Assembly (NCBI GenBank): GCA_965208775.1
Contig: OZ242360.1
Location: 1,054,001-1,118,000, forward strand
Origin: JAPOVO01 sp026708165
GTDB lineage: Bacteria; Chloroflexota; UBA11872; VXNJ01
Direction of reading: 5' to 3'
Length of the DNA: 64,000 nt
The position numbers and the translations under genes were made by a program. Below the pieces are notes generated by a model that searched no databases, was not told the origin of the DNA, and was given only the letters and a program-made list of their open reading frames with translations. This document shows, piece by piece, positions 16,682 to 25,402 of this stretch; the stretch's first letter is position 1; the number at the start of each line of letters is the position of its first letter.

Positions 16682-17056
16682 TCCTCGCAACTCACTTCAA
16701 CCCGTCCCCGTCCAACGCGTCCATTGCGATGAGCAGCGGCCGCAAGCCAGTTCGTCGGCACTGGGCTAGCACTATGTCGAGTTCGAACGGCGAGCAACAG
16801 CGCTCCTCTAATCGGCGATGTCTCAGAGACTATCCCGGAATTCCAAGCGCTGCCCTGTTTGCACGTCCGTAAGGTGTACGGTGACCACCTTCGTTACCCA
16901 GGCTGCCGCCAGACGTCCATAGTCTCAACCCCTCGTTTGCCGAGCCGCAAAGCCTGGTTGAGCCATCTTGGCGCTGTCGAGAAACGAGCAGTGTGGTGGT
17001 CGCCTCCGCGGGCGCCCCTTGAATCACCCTACGAGCGCCCTGCTAGGATCGTCGGC
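16682..17056. other. Gene-free gap, nothing recognised
   Basis: This 375-base stretch has no convincing coding frame, RNA gene or repeat. Open frames here lack start signals and recognisable protein sequence. Confidence 0.5.
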
Positions 17057-17275
17057 ATGTTCGATCCCAAAGCTGATCTCGTGAGTCACTTCTGTCAGGC
17101 CCGGCTGGCGCGGGTTGAGCCCGATTTGAGCAACCTCACAACCGCCGACGCGCAGGACCCGGCCGCGCTGCAGGCCATCCTGGATGCTTGGATCTCCAGC
17201 GAGCAGCGTCCCTTCCCCGGCGTTCAATTCCAAGGAAGTCTAGTTGGAACTGGTGCATGGGGACACGTTGGGTAA
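17057..17275 (+). CDS. Possible small hypothetical protein, perhaps frameshifted
   Basis: A 72-codon frame, MFDPKADLVSHFCQARLARV..., has plausible amphipathic composition but matches no family I know. It ends VGTGAWGHVG at 17275. In the next frame, codons 17244-17315 read (M)ELVHGDTLGKDGRGVLEL... and stop at a TGA that overlaps the methyltransferase ATG as ATGA, as if a longer protein had once run through to it. This could be a small real gene, a frameshifted remnant, or chance. Confidence 0.3.
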   Translation: MFDPKADLVSHFCQARLARVEPDLSNLTTADAQDPAALQAILDAWISSEQRPFPGVQFQGSLVGTGAWGHVG

Positions 17276-17311
17276 GGACGGGCGTGGCGTCCTTGAGTTG
17301 ACACTGGGACC

Positions 17312-18043
17312 ATGAAAGACTACGAGCCCGCGATGTCGTTCGACAAGGAGATGGCGGCGCGGTACGACGACAAGCTCCGGGGAGACGAGAACGCCACTGT
17401 AGCGTTCCTGGAGGGACTCGCACGGGGCGGTCCGGCGCTGGAACTCGCTATCGGCACGGGACGCATCGCGCTTCCGCTGGCGGAACGCGGTATCACCGTG
17501 GACGGAATCGACTTCTCGAAGCCCATGGTCGATCGATTGCGTGCGAAGCCCGGCGGCGAGTGCCTACACGTCACGATGGGGGACTTCGCCGACGTTCCTG
17601 TGGACGGCCGGTACCGCCTGGTGTACGTCGTCTTCAACACGCTGTTCAATTTGCTCACCCAAGACGACCATGTGCGGTGCTTCGAGAACGTCGCCGCGCA
17701 TCTCGAGGGCGACGGACTGTTCGTCGTGGAGGCCTTCGTGCCCTCCTGGCTGTACAGGCTGCGCGACAGCCAGTACGTGGACGCGGAGGCCATAACCGCA
17801 CACAGCGTCACGCTGGACGTCGGGCGCCACGATCCCGTCGCGCAGACCCTCGACGAGAGCCATGTCACGCTCTCGGCCGACGGTGTCAGGGTTACGCCCA
17901 TCGTCTGCCGGTACGCGTGGCCCAGCGAACTTGACCTCATGGCGCGGATCGCGGGACTGCGGCTGCGGGAGCGTTGGGGAGGGTGGGAGCGTCAGCCGTT
18001 CACCGCCGACAGCCGGAACTGCGTCTCCGTCTACGGCAGGTGA
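17312..18043 (+). CDS. Class I SAM-dependent methyltransferase
   Basis: A 243-residue Rossmann-like methyltransferase. Motif I is ALELAIGTGRIALPLAERGI at about 42-61, motif II contains GIDFSKPMVDRLRAK, and the acidic loop is VTMGDFADVP. The later VVEAFVPSWLYRL and the C-terminal beta strands complete a small-molecule methyltransferase of the UbiE-like general class. Substrate unknown. ATG at 17312 overlaps a TGA in another frame. Downstream, 18055-18183 is an open stretch (GYKSVADAIGVPFYRDVYDL...) with no start codon and no assignment. Confidence 0.9.
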   Translation: MKDYEPAMSFDKEMAARYDDKLRGDENATVAFLEGLARGGPALELAIGTGRIALPLAERGITVDGIDFSKPMVDRLRAKPGGECLHVTMGDFADVPVDGRYRLVYVVFNTLFNLLTQDDHVRCFENVAAHLEGDGLFVVEAFVPSWLYRLRDSQYVDAEAITAHSVTLDVGRHDPVAQTLDESHVTLSADGVRVTPIVCRYAWPSELDLMARIAGLRLRERWGGWERQPFTADSRNCVSVYGR

Positions 18044-18212
18044 CGCGGATGTAAGGCGAACACGGCTACAAATCGGTCGCTGACGCGATAGGCGTTCCGT
18101 TCTACCGGGACGTCTACGATTTGCTCCATGGAGAGGCGCCATCTGGCGAGATTGTCGCGACGCCCAACGGAAACTGCGAGTAGACGATAGGACCTCTCTC
18201 AAGGATTCTGGC

Positions 18213-18857
18213 TTAGCTTGTTAGGTCCCTTATGGCAGATGGCAATTCCCTAATCGTATCGACCTTAGCGGTTGCTTTGGAAAAGTCGTGACTTGCGGTG
18301 AACTCGTTCGCAACCACGATGCAGTCGATACCCGCCGCTACTGCCGACTTCAACCCTCTCGCCGAGTCTTCGATGACCACCGATTCAGCGGCGGTGGCGC
18401 CAAAGAGTTGGAGACCTTTCAGATAGGGCTCGGGATGTGGTTTAGCTCGCTCGTAATCCTCCCGAGTCAGACAGAACTCCATATGGTCCAGGATGGATCG
18501 CCTTTCGTGTATCAAGGCGAAATCAGGTGGTTTGGAGGTAGTGATTATGCCCATCCTGTACTCACCCGCGAGGACGTCCAGCGTTTCCAGGACACCCTCG
18601 ATCTCGATGTCTTCGGTCGTCAGGTATTCCTGGTAGTACCGGTCTCTTAGTTCTCGGCCACGGTTGATTTCAGACTCTGATATTCCTGTGACTCGTGCCC
18701 CTTCCCACGTCGAAACCCCATTGGCCATATTCACCAAATATGCGTCTTGCGGGAGGTCAATTCCGAGAGATGCCAGCGCTCGTTTGTTTGCAAGGTAATA
18801 CCACTGCTCAGTTTCGACCAGTACCCCGTCATGGTCGAAGAGAATAAATTTCTTCAC
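18213..18857 (-). CDS. HAD-superfamily hydrolase, beta-phosphoglucomutase-like
   Basis: A 214-residue phosphatase/phosphomutase of HAD subfamily IA. Motif I is FDHDGVLVETE (nucleophile Asp8 and acid/base Asp10), motif II is IITTSK, motif III is the Lys of AKPHPEPYLKGL, and motif IV is VVIEDSARGLKSA. A helical cap lies between motifs I and II. The substrate is probably a small phosphorylated metabolite. The GTG start at 18857 lies 29 bases after the purC stop on the same strand, so the two may be co-transcribed; a link to purine synthesis is not implied by sequence. Confidence 0.9.
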   Translation of the reverse strand: MKKFILFDHDGVLVETEQWYYLANKRALASLGIDLPQDAYLVNMANGVSTWEGARVTGISESEINRGRELRDRYYQEYLTTEDIEIEGVLETLDVLAGEYRMGIITTSKPPDFALIHERRSILDHMEFCLTREDYERAKPHPEPYLKGLQLFGATAAESVVIEDSARGLKSAVAAGIDCIVVANEFTASHDFSKATAKVDTIRELPSAIRDLTS

Positions 18858-18886
18858 CGGTGGTCGCTATCGCCCGGCGTACACCT

Positions 18887-19876
18887 TCATGTGGTTCCTT
18901 CAAGGTTGCTTTCCAAGCGAGTTTCCATCGATTGGCCCTCATCTGGAAACTCGAACGAGCGACCCGTGATCTTCTCGTAAAGGTAGATGTAGCGTCGGGA
19001 GAGCTCGATGACAAGGTCTTCCGGCGCTGCAGGTAGGTCCTCATCCTCGTAGGGGTTGCAGTTCTCCACGAACCAGAGCCGGAGGAACTCCTTGTCGACG
19101 TTGTCGGGTTCCCGTCCCTCGCGCATGCGCTGTTCATACGAGTCGGCGATCCAGTAGCGACTGGAATCAGGGGTATGGATCTCGTCGATCAGTAGAATCT
19201 CACCGTTCTCGTCACGGCCCATCTCGTATTTGGTATCGACGAGAATCAAGCCATGCTCGGCTGCCTTGGCTTGACCGAAGGCGAAGAGGTCCAGCGCGAT
19301 GCGGCTGCATTGTTCCCAATCGTCGGCCGTCATCCAGTTCTCGAACACGATCTCGTCAGGGCTGATCGGACGGTCGTGATCCTCAGCCTTGGTGGTCGGT
19401 GTGAGGTAGTTCGTCGGGAGCTTCTGGTTCTTGATGAACCCTTCGGGCAAATCGATACCACAGTAGTTGCGCTGACCACTCTGGTAGACCGTCCAGAGGG
19501 CGGTGCTCGTCGTTCCGGTGATGTATCCACGCACCACGAACTCAATCGGGAAGACAGTGCACTTCTTGGCAATCGTGACGTTTGGATCGGGGACCGAGAG
19601 AACGTGGTTCGGCACAATATGGCGGGTCTGCTCAAACCACCATGCGCTCGTCAGGTTGAGGACCTGCCCTTTGAAGGGGATGGCGGCCAGCACCCGGTCG
19701 AAGGCACTCTGTCGGTCGGTGGTGATGAGTGCCAGACGATCCCCAAGATCGTATCGGTCCCGTACTTTGCCGGTGAACTTCTCACCTTGAGATAGATTCG
19801 TCTCAACGAGGCAGTTTTCGAGCTCCTGCCGTATTCGATCCGTGTAGCCTTCTGGGGTTTGAATAGCGTTCTCCAT
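18887..19876 (-). CDS. purC: Phosphoribosylaminoimidazole-succinocarboxamide synthase
   Basis: SAICAR synthase joins CAIR and aspartate with ATP in purine biosynthesis, in the cytoplasm. The 329-residue length fits the longer form of the family. Visible signatures are GKVRDRYDLGDRLALITTDR at about 36-55, the FPIEFVVRGYITGT strand, LILVDTKYEMGRDENGEIL and DEIHTPDSSRYW, which contact ATP, Mg2+ and substrate. The start ATG at 19876 is preceded by GGAGG six bases upstream. No other purine genes are nearby. Confidence 0.96.
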   Translation of the reverse strand: MENAIQTPEGYTDRIRQELENCLVETNLSQGEKFTGKVRDRYDLGDRLALITTDRQSAFDRVLAAIPFKGQVLNLTSAWWFEQTRHIVPNHVLSVPDPNVTIAKKCTVFPIEFVVRGYITGTTSTALWTVYQSGQRNYCGIDLPEGFIKNQKLPTNYLTPTTKAEDHDRPISPDEIVFENWMTADDWEQCSRIALDLFAFGQAKAAEHGLILVDTKYEMGRDENGEILLIDEIHTPDSSRYWIADSYEQRMREGREPDNVDKEFLRLWFVENCNPYEDEDLPAAPEDLVIELSRRYIYLYEKITGRSFEFPDEGQSMETRLESNLEGTT

Positions 19877-20027
19877 GTGTCCTCCGTCTCCGCGAGGTTA
19901 AAAGACTATACGCGGTGGGCCTGAGGGGATGATATATGGCACCGCCTTCGAAATGTGGCTCCGCGGGCTAGGACGGCCCAAGTCATAGGCTCGAGCCCTC
20001 TCGAGTGGAACACAGGAGCAGTCGGTC

Positions 20028-21005
20028 TCAGACTGGCCTGTTGGGCGCGCTCAACCCGACCACGTCGTAGCTTACGTCGACCAGTCTCCTGGCGGTCTCC
20101 ATGTTCTTGGCGTTCGGGTTCGGGGTCTCCATCGGCCAACCGCCTTGGCGGCACTGCTTGTCCCGGTAGAGCACACTGCTCTGGCTGAAGTAGGCGCCTG
20201 AGTGGTTCACCGCGGTGTCGGATAGCAGGCAGTGCAGTGTGGTCTGCGCCGATTCCTCGTTGCTGTCGGAGACCAGTCGGCTGAGGGGCCGCATTACGGC
20301 CATCGCGACCCGAATTGGCAGGCTGCCACCGGACCCGAAGTTCGACCTCGCCCACCCGGGGTGAAGCGAGAAGACGGTCACGCCTGTGCCATCAAGTCGT
20401 TCGGCGAGTTCCTTTGCGTAGAGGACGGTTGCCACTTTCGCTTCGGCATAGGCGGCGAAGTTGCGGAATTCCCGGCGCTTATAGTTGAGATCGTCGAGGT
20501 TCACGTTCGGCCGGTTCTTGTCGCTGCCGGCGTGCACCACCGATGAGACTATCGCCATGCGTGAGGGTGCGCTCGCCCGCAAGGTGTCCAGTAACAACTC
20601 TGTGAGCAGGAAGTGACCGAAATAGCTCACGCTGATGGTCTTTTCCAATCCGTCCTTCGTGTATTCGGCGTCCTTGCCCATCGACACGAGTCCGGCATTG
20701 CACGCCAGGCCGTCCAGACGGTCGTGATCTGAACTGAACTCTGCGACGAAGTCCCGGACAGACTGAAGCTCGGCGAGGTCCAGCCGCATGACCTTGTAGC
20801 TGCCCTTCAGTCCACTGAAGCTCCGCGCTACCTCCTCGGCTGCATCGCTTCTCCGGCAGGCCAGTACTACGTGTCCGCCCTGCCTGACCAGCTGACGAGT
20901 CGTTTCGAGGCCGACACCGGAGTTTGCGCCGGTCACGATGTAGGTCCTTCCGCTCAGGTCCTTCGACCGGGTCGCTTCGTCGAGCGACAGTTTCTTGCGA
21001 AGCAT
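20028..21005 (-). CDS. Short-chain dehydrogenase/reductase, retinol-dehydrogenase-like
   Basis: A 325-residue classical SDR. The cofactor motif is IVTGANSGVGLETTRQLV (about 23-40), ACRRSD suggests NADP preference, and NAG is at the end of strand 4. The catalytic residues are Ser in SSVVHAG and Tyr/Lys in YAEAK. The longer C-terminal part, with LHPGWARSNFG and a GGWPMETPNPNA segment, resembles RDH/WW-domain-oxidoreductase-like enzymes. Substrate unknown, probably a lipophilic alcohol or ketone. ATG at 21005 follows AGGA; the gene stands alone on the minus strand. Confidence 0.92.
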   Translation of the reverse strand: MLRKKLSLDEATRSKDLSGRTYIVTGANSGVGLETTRQLVRQGGHVVLACRRSDAAEEVARSFSGLKGSYKVMRLDLAELQSVRDFVAEFSSDHDRLDGLACNAGLVSMGKDAEYTKDGLEKTISVSYFGHFLLTELLLDTLRASAPSRMAIVSSVVHAGSDKNRPNVNLDDLNYKRREFRNFAAYAEAKVATVLYAKELAERLDGTGVTVFSLHPGWARSNFGSGGSLPIRVAMAVMRPLSRLVSDSNEESAQTTLHCLLSDTAVNHSGAYFSQSSVLYRDKQCRQGGWPMETPNPNAKNMETARRLVDVSYDVVGLSAPNRPV

Positions 21006-21157
21006 GGTTTTCCTTTTGGTTGAATTCTTGCCCCCCGTCCGCCATTAGGTGGAGGCCGAGGTCTGCCGGAAGCGCCAGCCTAGGCAGCCTTGCCGATTCG
21101 GAACATCCTCGTGGCACAGACCGGGCAGGTACACCGAGTAGCCAGTCTACCGCTTGG

Positions 21158-21613
21158 TCAAAATCGATCGGCGACGATGTTCAGGGCAACACCATGCTCA
21201 AGGTACGCCTTGGCTGCCGCGAGAACGAGAGCGAAGCCGCCCGTCGAATCTACAACTCGGCCGATCACGTCATCAGCATCACTGTCGAAGCCGCTATTGA
21301 CGACACTGACATACGTCCCGTCGGCCCCACGATCTTCGAAAGTCCACTCAACCCGCGATGGATTTTCCGAATCAACATCCCATTCAATGTAGATCCGCTT
21401 GTCTTGCTCCAATGCCAACACGCGAACCGTCGTCGAAGCGTCGTACAGATCCCAGTACCAGTTCACCGAGCCATCAGCTATCAACGGTCCGGAAGTTCGA
21501 CTAAACCAAAACTTCGTAATCACGTCTGGATTCACGAAGGCGTCAAACACTTGTGCCACAGGTCGACGAATGAGCAACTCGATTTTCGCAGCAATCTGGT
21601 CGTCGAGGGACAT
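21158..21613 (-). CDS. SRPBCC/AHSA1-domain protein
   Basis: A 151-residue START-like (AHSA1) fold. It begins MSLDDQIAAKIELLIRRPVA and contains the hallmark VFDAFVNPDVITKFWFSRTSG, followed by alternating beta strands and a long C-terminal helix. Such proteins bind hydrophobic ligands or act in stress responses; no specific role can be given. I prefer the ATG at 21613, with AAGGA upstream, over an extended frame to 21700 that adds unrelated residues. Confidence 0.85.
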   Translation of the reverse strand: MSLDDQIAAKIELLIRRPVAQVFDAFVNPDVITKFWFSRTSGPLIADGSVNWYWDLYDASTTVRVLALEQDKRIYIEWDVDSENPSRVEWTFEDRGADGTYVSVVNSGFDSDADDVIGRVVDSTGGFALVLAAAKAYLEHGVALNIVADRF

Positions 21614-21708
21614 CTGTTTATGGGTCCTTCGTTCGGCATCCGGTGATCTGAAACATGCCGTATGTCTAAGTATTTTAGATACTTGCGCGGCACGGTCCAT
21701 CGATAGCT

Positions 21709-21784
21709 TGGTGGAGCGAAGGGGATTCGAACCCCTGACCTCTACAATGCGAATGTAGCGCTCTTCCGGCTGAGCTACCGCCCC
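21709..21784 (-). tRNA. tRNA-Ala (anticodon CGC)
   Basis: On the minus strand this 76-base gene folds into a complete cloverleaf. The 7-bp acceptor stem has two G-T pairs, the D-arm is GCTC/GAGC, the anticodon stem is CTACA/TGTAG with loop TTCGCAT (anticodon CGC, reading GCG), and the T-arm is AGGGG-TTCGAAT-CCCCT. The 3' CCA is encoded. It lies 15 bases beyond the rpmA stop, on the same strand. Confidence 0.95.
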
Positions 21785-21799
21785 GATGGGCGAGCGCGT

Positions 21800-22054
21800 C
21801 TACTCGACGACTACGCTGACCCGCTTCTTCTTGCCGCGCATGTCCTCGAACTTGACCCGCCCCGCGGTAAGCGCGAAAAGCGTATGGTCTCGACCCATTC
21901 CGACGTTCTGTCCGGGGTGCACCCGGGTGCCCCGCTGCCGGACGATTATGTTTCCCGACTTCACGAGCTGCCCGCTATAGATCTTCACGCCCAGCATCTT
22001 GGGATTGCTGTCCCGTCCGTTCCTGCTCGCTGCTGCGTTCTTCTTCTTAGCCAT
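21800..22054 (-). CDS. rpmA: 50S ribosomal protein L27
   Basis: An 84-residue L27. The start MAKKKNAAASRNGRDSNPK, with GVKIYSGQLVKSGNIIVRQR and the RGTRVHPGQNVGMGRDHTL strand, is diagnostic. The N-terminal tail reaches the peptidyl-transferase centre. The N terminus has the non-processed form (MAKKK...), not the cleaved Firmicutes form. It is co-transcribed with rplU, 15 bases upstream, and followed by the tRNA-Ala gene. Confidence 0.97.
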   Translation of the reverse strand: MAKKKNAAASRNGRDSNPKMLGVKIYSGQLVKSGNIIVRQRGTRVHPGQNVGMGRDHTLFALTAGRVKFEDMRGKKKRVSVVVE

Positions 22055-22069
22055 TGATATTTCCCTCGA

Positions 22070-22498
22070 CTAACTTGACTTGCGACGCGAGGTTGACTTG
22101 GCCCCGGCCTTCGTTTTCGACGATCTCGACTTGGTACGGGCCTTCGTCTTCGAGGCCGCCCTTGCCTTCTTGCGAGCCGGCGGCGCTGCCTTGCGAACAT
22201 CGTCGACTCGCAGCACGGTCAGTTCCTGCCTGTGCCCCCGCATGCGCCGGTACCGCTTCTTCGCCTTGAACTTGAACACCTTGATCTTCGGTCCGCGGAT
22301 CTCCTCCATCACCGTGCATTCCACGCCCGCGCCCTCGATCGTGGGAGCGCCTACGATGCACTCGTCGTCGTCGTTGACGAGCAGCACCTCGTCCAGCACA
22401 ACCTTCGACGACACGGCGGCCTTCAACCGCTCTACCTCGAAAACGTCGCCGGGCGCGACCTTATATTGCTTACCGCCGGTTCGGACGATCGCGAACAT
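22070..22498 (-). CDS. rplU: 50S ribosomal protein L21 with basic C-terminal tail
   Basis: A 142-residue L21. MFAIVRTGGKQYKVAPGDVF, then the KFKAKKRYRRMRGHRQ rRNA-binding segment and LTVLRVDDV, are diagnostic. The normal protein ends near residue 105; here about 40 more residues rich in Lys, Ala, Ser and Thr follow (for example KTKARTKSRSSKTK), a disordered RNA-binding tail. I chose ATG 22498, the conserved MFAIV start, over an upstream frame to 22522. First gene of the rplU-rpmA pair. Confidence 0.96.
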   Translation of the reverse strand: MFAIVRTGGKQYKVAPGDVFEVERLKAAVSSKVVLDEVLLVNDDDECIVGAPTIEGAGVECTVMEEIRGPKIKVFKFKAKKRYRRMRGHRQELTVLRVDDVRKAAPPARKKARAASKTKARTKSRSSKTKAGAKSTSRRKSS

Positions 22499-22714
22499 CC
22501 AGGGACAGCTCCGCTCAAACACAGGGATGGGGTCGATGCAAGTGAACTACCCACTATATTAGCCCGCTCCGCCGCCAGTCAACGGCAAATGCCGTTTCGA
22601 CGAGTCGCTTCCGCACCGAAGATTGACGCGACTTCCTCATGGCGGGAATATACGAAAGCGCCCGTCGGCCCATCTTTGGAATCTACAAACCCCACAACCA
22701 CCAATCGGCGAATC

Positions 22715-23428
22715 TTGGCACAAACCGACAACGCACAGACCACGACCGCCCCCCTACACCCGAAAGTCGGCGTCAGCGTGGTCATATTCACTCTGATACC
22801 CACCGAAAACGCCATGCAGGAAATGGCCGTGCTGCTCGTAAGGCGGACAAAGCCACCCTACGACGGTACTTGGGCGCTGCCGGGAGGATGGGTGTACGAG
22901 GGAAACTCGCTCACCGAAGCCGCGCTCTGGCAGCTCAACGACAAGACCAGCCTCCACCCGGACTTTCTCGAACAGCTCTATACGTTCGGCTTGCCCGACC
23001 GCGACCCGCGCGAGCACAGGATCGCCGTCACCTATTACGCGCTCGTCAAGTGGGGCGAGCAGGCGGTGCAACCCGGTCCCGGCACCAGCGCCGCCAGTTG
23101 GTTCTCGATCGACGATCTGCCCGTCCCGCTCGCGTTCGATAACGAAGAGATCATCGACTACGCCGTCCGCAGGCTCAGAAGCAAAGTCGACTACGCCCAT
23201 CTGGCTTTTCGGTTCCTCGAACCCGAATTTACGCTCTCAGAGCTTCGTCTCGTCTACGAGTCCGTGCTCGGCAAGAAAGTCGATCCCGCAAACTTCCGGC
23301 GTCGGGTCGAAGCCGCAGGCACCGTAGCGCCGTCAGGCAGAAAGCAGCAGTCCGTTCCACACCGGCCTGCCCGGCTCTATCGATGCGTCGTCTCGATCGA
23401 AGATCTGATCGACGCTCCCAAGACCTGA
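22715..23428 (+). CDS. nrtR: NrtR-type transcriptional regulator of NAD metabolism
   Basis: This has a NUDIX-like N-terminal sensor domain and a C-terminal winged helix. The box is degenerate: LPGGWVYEGNSLTEAAL is kept, but QLNDKTSL replaces the catalytic REUxEE core. This is the NrtR pattern, where ADP-ribose is sensed rather than hydrolysed. The C-terminal part FTLSELRLVYESVLGKKVDP-NFRRRVE is the DNA-binding module. The start is uncertain: TTG 22715 begins just before the domain, and an in-frame ATG at 22589 would add 42 residues. It sits directly upstream of a 21-bp NrtR-like palindrome and nadA, so repression of nadA, and perhaps of itself, is very likely. Confidence 0.88.
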   Translation: MAQTDNAQTTTAPLHPKVGVSVVIFTLIPTENAMQEMAVLLVRRTKPPYDGTWALPGGWVYEGNSLTEAALWQLNDKTSLHPDFLEQLYTFGLPDRDPREHRIAVTYYALVKWGEQAVQPGPGTSAASWFSIDDLPVPLAFDNEEIIDYAVRRLRSKVDYAHLAFRFLEPEFTLSELRLVYESVLGKKVDPANFRRRVEAAGTVAPSGRKQQSVPHRPARLYRCVVSIEDLIDAPKT

Positions 23429-23471
23429 TCCATACCGGCGCTCAATTGTGATAAGCTATAGAACGAAGAAC

Positions 23472-23492
23472 TTAAAGTCATTTTGACGTTAA
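23472..23492. promoter_or_regulatory. Candidate NrtR operator
   Basis: TTAAAGTCA-TTT-TGACGTTAA: arms of nine bases match with a single mismatch (A/G). The length of 21 bp and the GTCA...TGAC core agree with known NrtR operators. It lies between nrtR and nadA, 113 bases before the nadA ATG, with a possible -10 (TATAGA at 23457-23462) just upstream. Confidence 0.7.
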
Positions 23493-23582
23493 CTAGTTGA
23501 GCGCTGTGATTCGTGCGGAGGCGGGAGTCGTTCAAGTCGTGGCTATGCAGACCTCACCTAAAGCAACCCCAAAGCAGGTACT

Positions 23583-23596
23583 CCGCCGTTAGGCGG
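23583..23596 (+). promoter_or_regulatory. Hairpin over the nadA ribosome-binding region
   Basis: CCGCC-GTTA-GGCGG forms a 5-bp GC hairpin ending 8 bases before the nadA ATG. The right arm GGCGG is the only Shine-Dalgarno-like sequence present, so the site would be hidden in the hairpin. An upstream ACCT...AGGT pairing (about 23555-23579) could compete or stack. A leader-level control is possible but unproven. Confidence 0.35.
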
Positions 23597-23604
23597 CGCG
23601 CGGC

Positions 23605-24672
23605 ATGGCGGTAACCGCTCCAACCATCGAGTCCACTTACCGCGTCCTCAAGGAAAAGCTTGAGGGGATAGTCCCCGATTTCGAGCTTGCCTATAAGGCC
23701 GAGCTCGCGTTCCACATAAACCAGCTTAAGTCAGAGCGCGGCGCGGTGATCCTCGGTCACAATTACATGGAGCCGGCTCTCTACCATTCCGTCTGCGACT
23801 ACACCGGCGACTCGCTTGAACTCAGCCGGATTGCCGCCACCACCGAAGCCGACCCCATCGTCTTCTGCGGCGTCCGATTCATGGCCGAAACCGCCAAGAT
23901 CCTCAATCCCGATCGAACCGTCCTTCTACCCGCCGAGCGGGCGGGATGCTCCCTCGCCGCTTCGATTACCGCGGCGGACGTGCGCGAGCTGCGACGCCGC
24001 TATCCGGGAGTCCCCATCGTCGCCTACATAAACACCTACGCCGATGTAAAGGCCGAGATTGACGTTTGCTGCACTTCCAGCAACGCCCGGCAGGTGGTCG
24101 AGTCTCTGGACTCGGACGTCGTGATCTTCCTGCCGGACGAATACCTGGCCCGCAACGTCGCCCGCGAGACCGGCAAGCGCATCGTATTCCCGAGCGACAA
24201 GCCCGTTTCGGCCGACCGCGCCTCCGAAAGCGCTTCGGACGGTCTGGAGTTCGAGATCGTCGGATGGGAAGGTCGCTGCGAGGTCCACGAGAAGTTCACC
24301 GTCGAGGACATTCGCGCCGTTCGCGAGCAGTTCCCGGATGTCGTCGTACTGGCCCACCCGGAATGCAGCCCCGACGTCGTCGACGCCTCCGACTTTTCCG
24401 GCTCGACCTCGGCGATGACGCGCTACGTGACCGAGGTCGAGGCCGAGCGCTACCTGCTGCTTACCGAATGCAGCATGGGCGACAACATCGCGGCAGAGGC
24501 GCGCGATAAGGAGATGCTGCGGCTCTGCTCGGTGCGCTGTCCCCACATGAACGAGATCACCCTAGAGCAGGTGCTCGCCTCGCTGCGAGAAAACCGGTAT
24601 CAGATCGAAGTCCCCGAAGACGTGCGATTAAAGGCGCGGCGCTCGATCGACCGGATGCTGGACATTCGCTAA
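23605..24672 (+). CDS. nadA: Quinolinate synthase
   Basis: NadA condenses iminoaspartate with dihydroxyacetone phosphate to quinolinate in de novo NAD synthesis, using a 4Fe-4S cluster. The 355-residue protein shows VILGHNYMEPALYH, FMAETAKILNPDRTVLLPA and AGCSLAASI (first cluster Cys), then CCTSSNA, HPECSPDVVD (second) and TECSMGDN plus CSVRCPHMN (third) motifs. This is the long form of the enzyme. No nadB or nadC is adjacent. Regulation by the NrtR gene next door is strongly suggested by the palindrome between them. Confidence 0.96.
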   Translation: MAVTAPTIESTYRVLKEKLEGIVPDFELAYKAELAFHINQLKSERGAVILGHNYMEPALYHSVCDYTGDSLELSRIAATTEADPIVFCGVRFMAETAKILNPDRTVLLPAERAGCSLAASITAADVRELRRRYPGVPIVAYINTYADVKAEIDVCCTSSNARQVVESLDSDVVIFLPDEYLARNVARETGKRIVFPSDKPVSADRASESASDGLEFEIVGWEGRCEVHEKFTVEDIRAVREQFPDVVVLAHPECSPDVVDASDFSGSTSAMTRYVTEVEAERYLLLTECSMGDNIAAEARDKEMLRLCSVRCPHMNEITLEQVLASLRENRYQIEVPEDVRLKARRSIDRMLDIR

Positions 24673-24709
24673 AGGGAACGGCGCAGCCGGCTACGGCTAG
24701 ATCCGATAG

Positions 24710-25183
24710 TCAGGCCAGATTCAGCGCATTCCCGCATCCGCCGCAGTAGTTCGTGCCGACCGGACACAACCGGCCGCAATGCGAGCACGCCACGCTCGGC
24801 GGCAGTTCGCTCCCGCAGATCGCACAGTAGCGGGCGTCGGCCTCGCCGCGGTAGCCGCACTCCATGCACAACCGCGTAAACGAATGGGCGGATGGCGGCG
24901 CCGGTCCAGGCGAGCTGGATTTGGAGTTCATGCTGTCGCGGGCGGTTTTCAGCGAGGCCAGGTTCAGGCTGAGAAACGCCGCAACTTTCGCGAGATCTTC
25001 GTCGGGTACGTGCGTGACTTTCCCGGTCTCCACGTCGCTCAACCATGGTCGGTCGCGCTCAATCGACGCCGCAAGTTGGGCCTGAGTCGCACCACGTCGC
25101 TTGCGCGCCTCGAAGATGGTGCCGCCTAGCGGTCCTCGATCTATGTCCGCAAACGACCGCTTGGCCAGTTTCCGCCTCGCCAC
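24710..25183 (-). CDS. XRE-family helix-turn-helix protein with double zinc ribbon
   Basis: A 157-residue protein. Residues ~20-75 form a Cro/C1-type helix-turn-helix (GTIFEARKRRGATQAQLAAS, then WLSDVETGKV). After a Ser/Pro linker, two zinc-ribbon-like modules follow: CMECGYRGEADARYCAICG and CSHCGRLCPVGTNYCGGCG, each with two CxxC pairs. It is probably a transcription regulator whose zinc part mediates protein contact; its target is unknown. It converges with nadA, with 37 bases between the stops. Confidence 0.85.
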   Translation of the reverse strand: MARRKLAKRSFADIDRGPLGGTIFEARKRRGATQAQLAASIERDRPWLSDVETGKVTHVPDEDLAKVAAFLSLNLASLKTARDSMNSKSSSPGPAPPSAHSFTRLCMECGYRGEADARYCAICGSELPPSVACSHCGRLCPVGTNYCGGCGNALNLA

Positions 25184-25402
25184 AAATGCCTCCCGTGGCC
25201 GCGAATTTGGGGCGCAAACTGTACCATGCAGATGAAACCAGCGTCCACTTTATCTCGACATATACCACGACATTACGCGCCGCTTTCCCTATTTGCTCCA
25301 CTGATCGAGAGGCTGTGTCGCTACAAAACAGCGCAAGCAATCTAATGCGGCCATTTCATCCCCACGAGCGCGGCTGGTGAGACGCCGCAGGAGTCGATCT
25401 CG

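Noticed and set aside
19920..20015. Sequence with CTCGAGCC and paired segments that briefly looked like a tRNA
   Set aside because: No complete set of acceptor, D, anticodon and T stems could be drawn.
23550..23604. Possible NAD+-sensing riboswitch before nadA
   Set aside because: The pairings are short and I cannot match them to a known riboswitch consensus; kept only as an uncharacterised structured leader.
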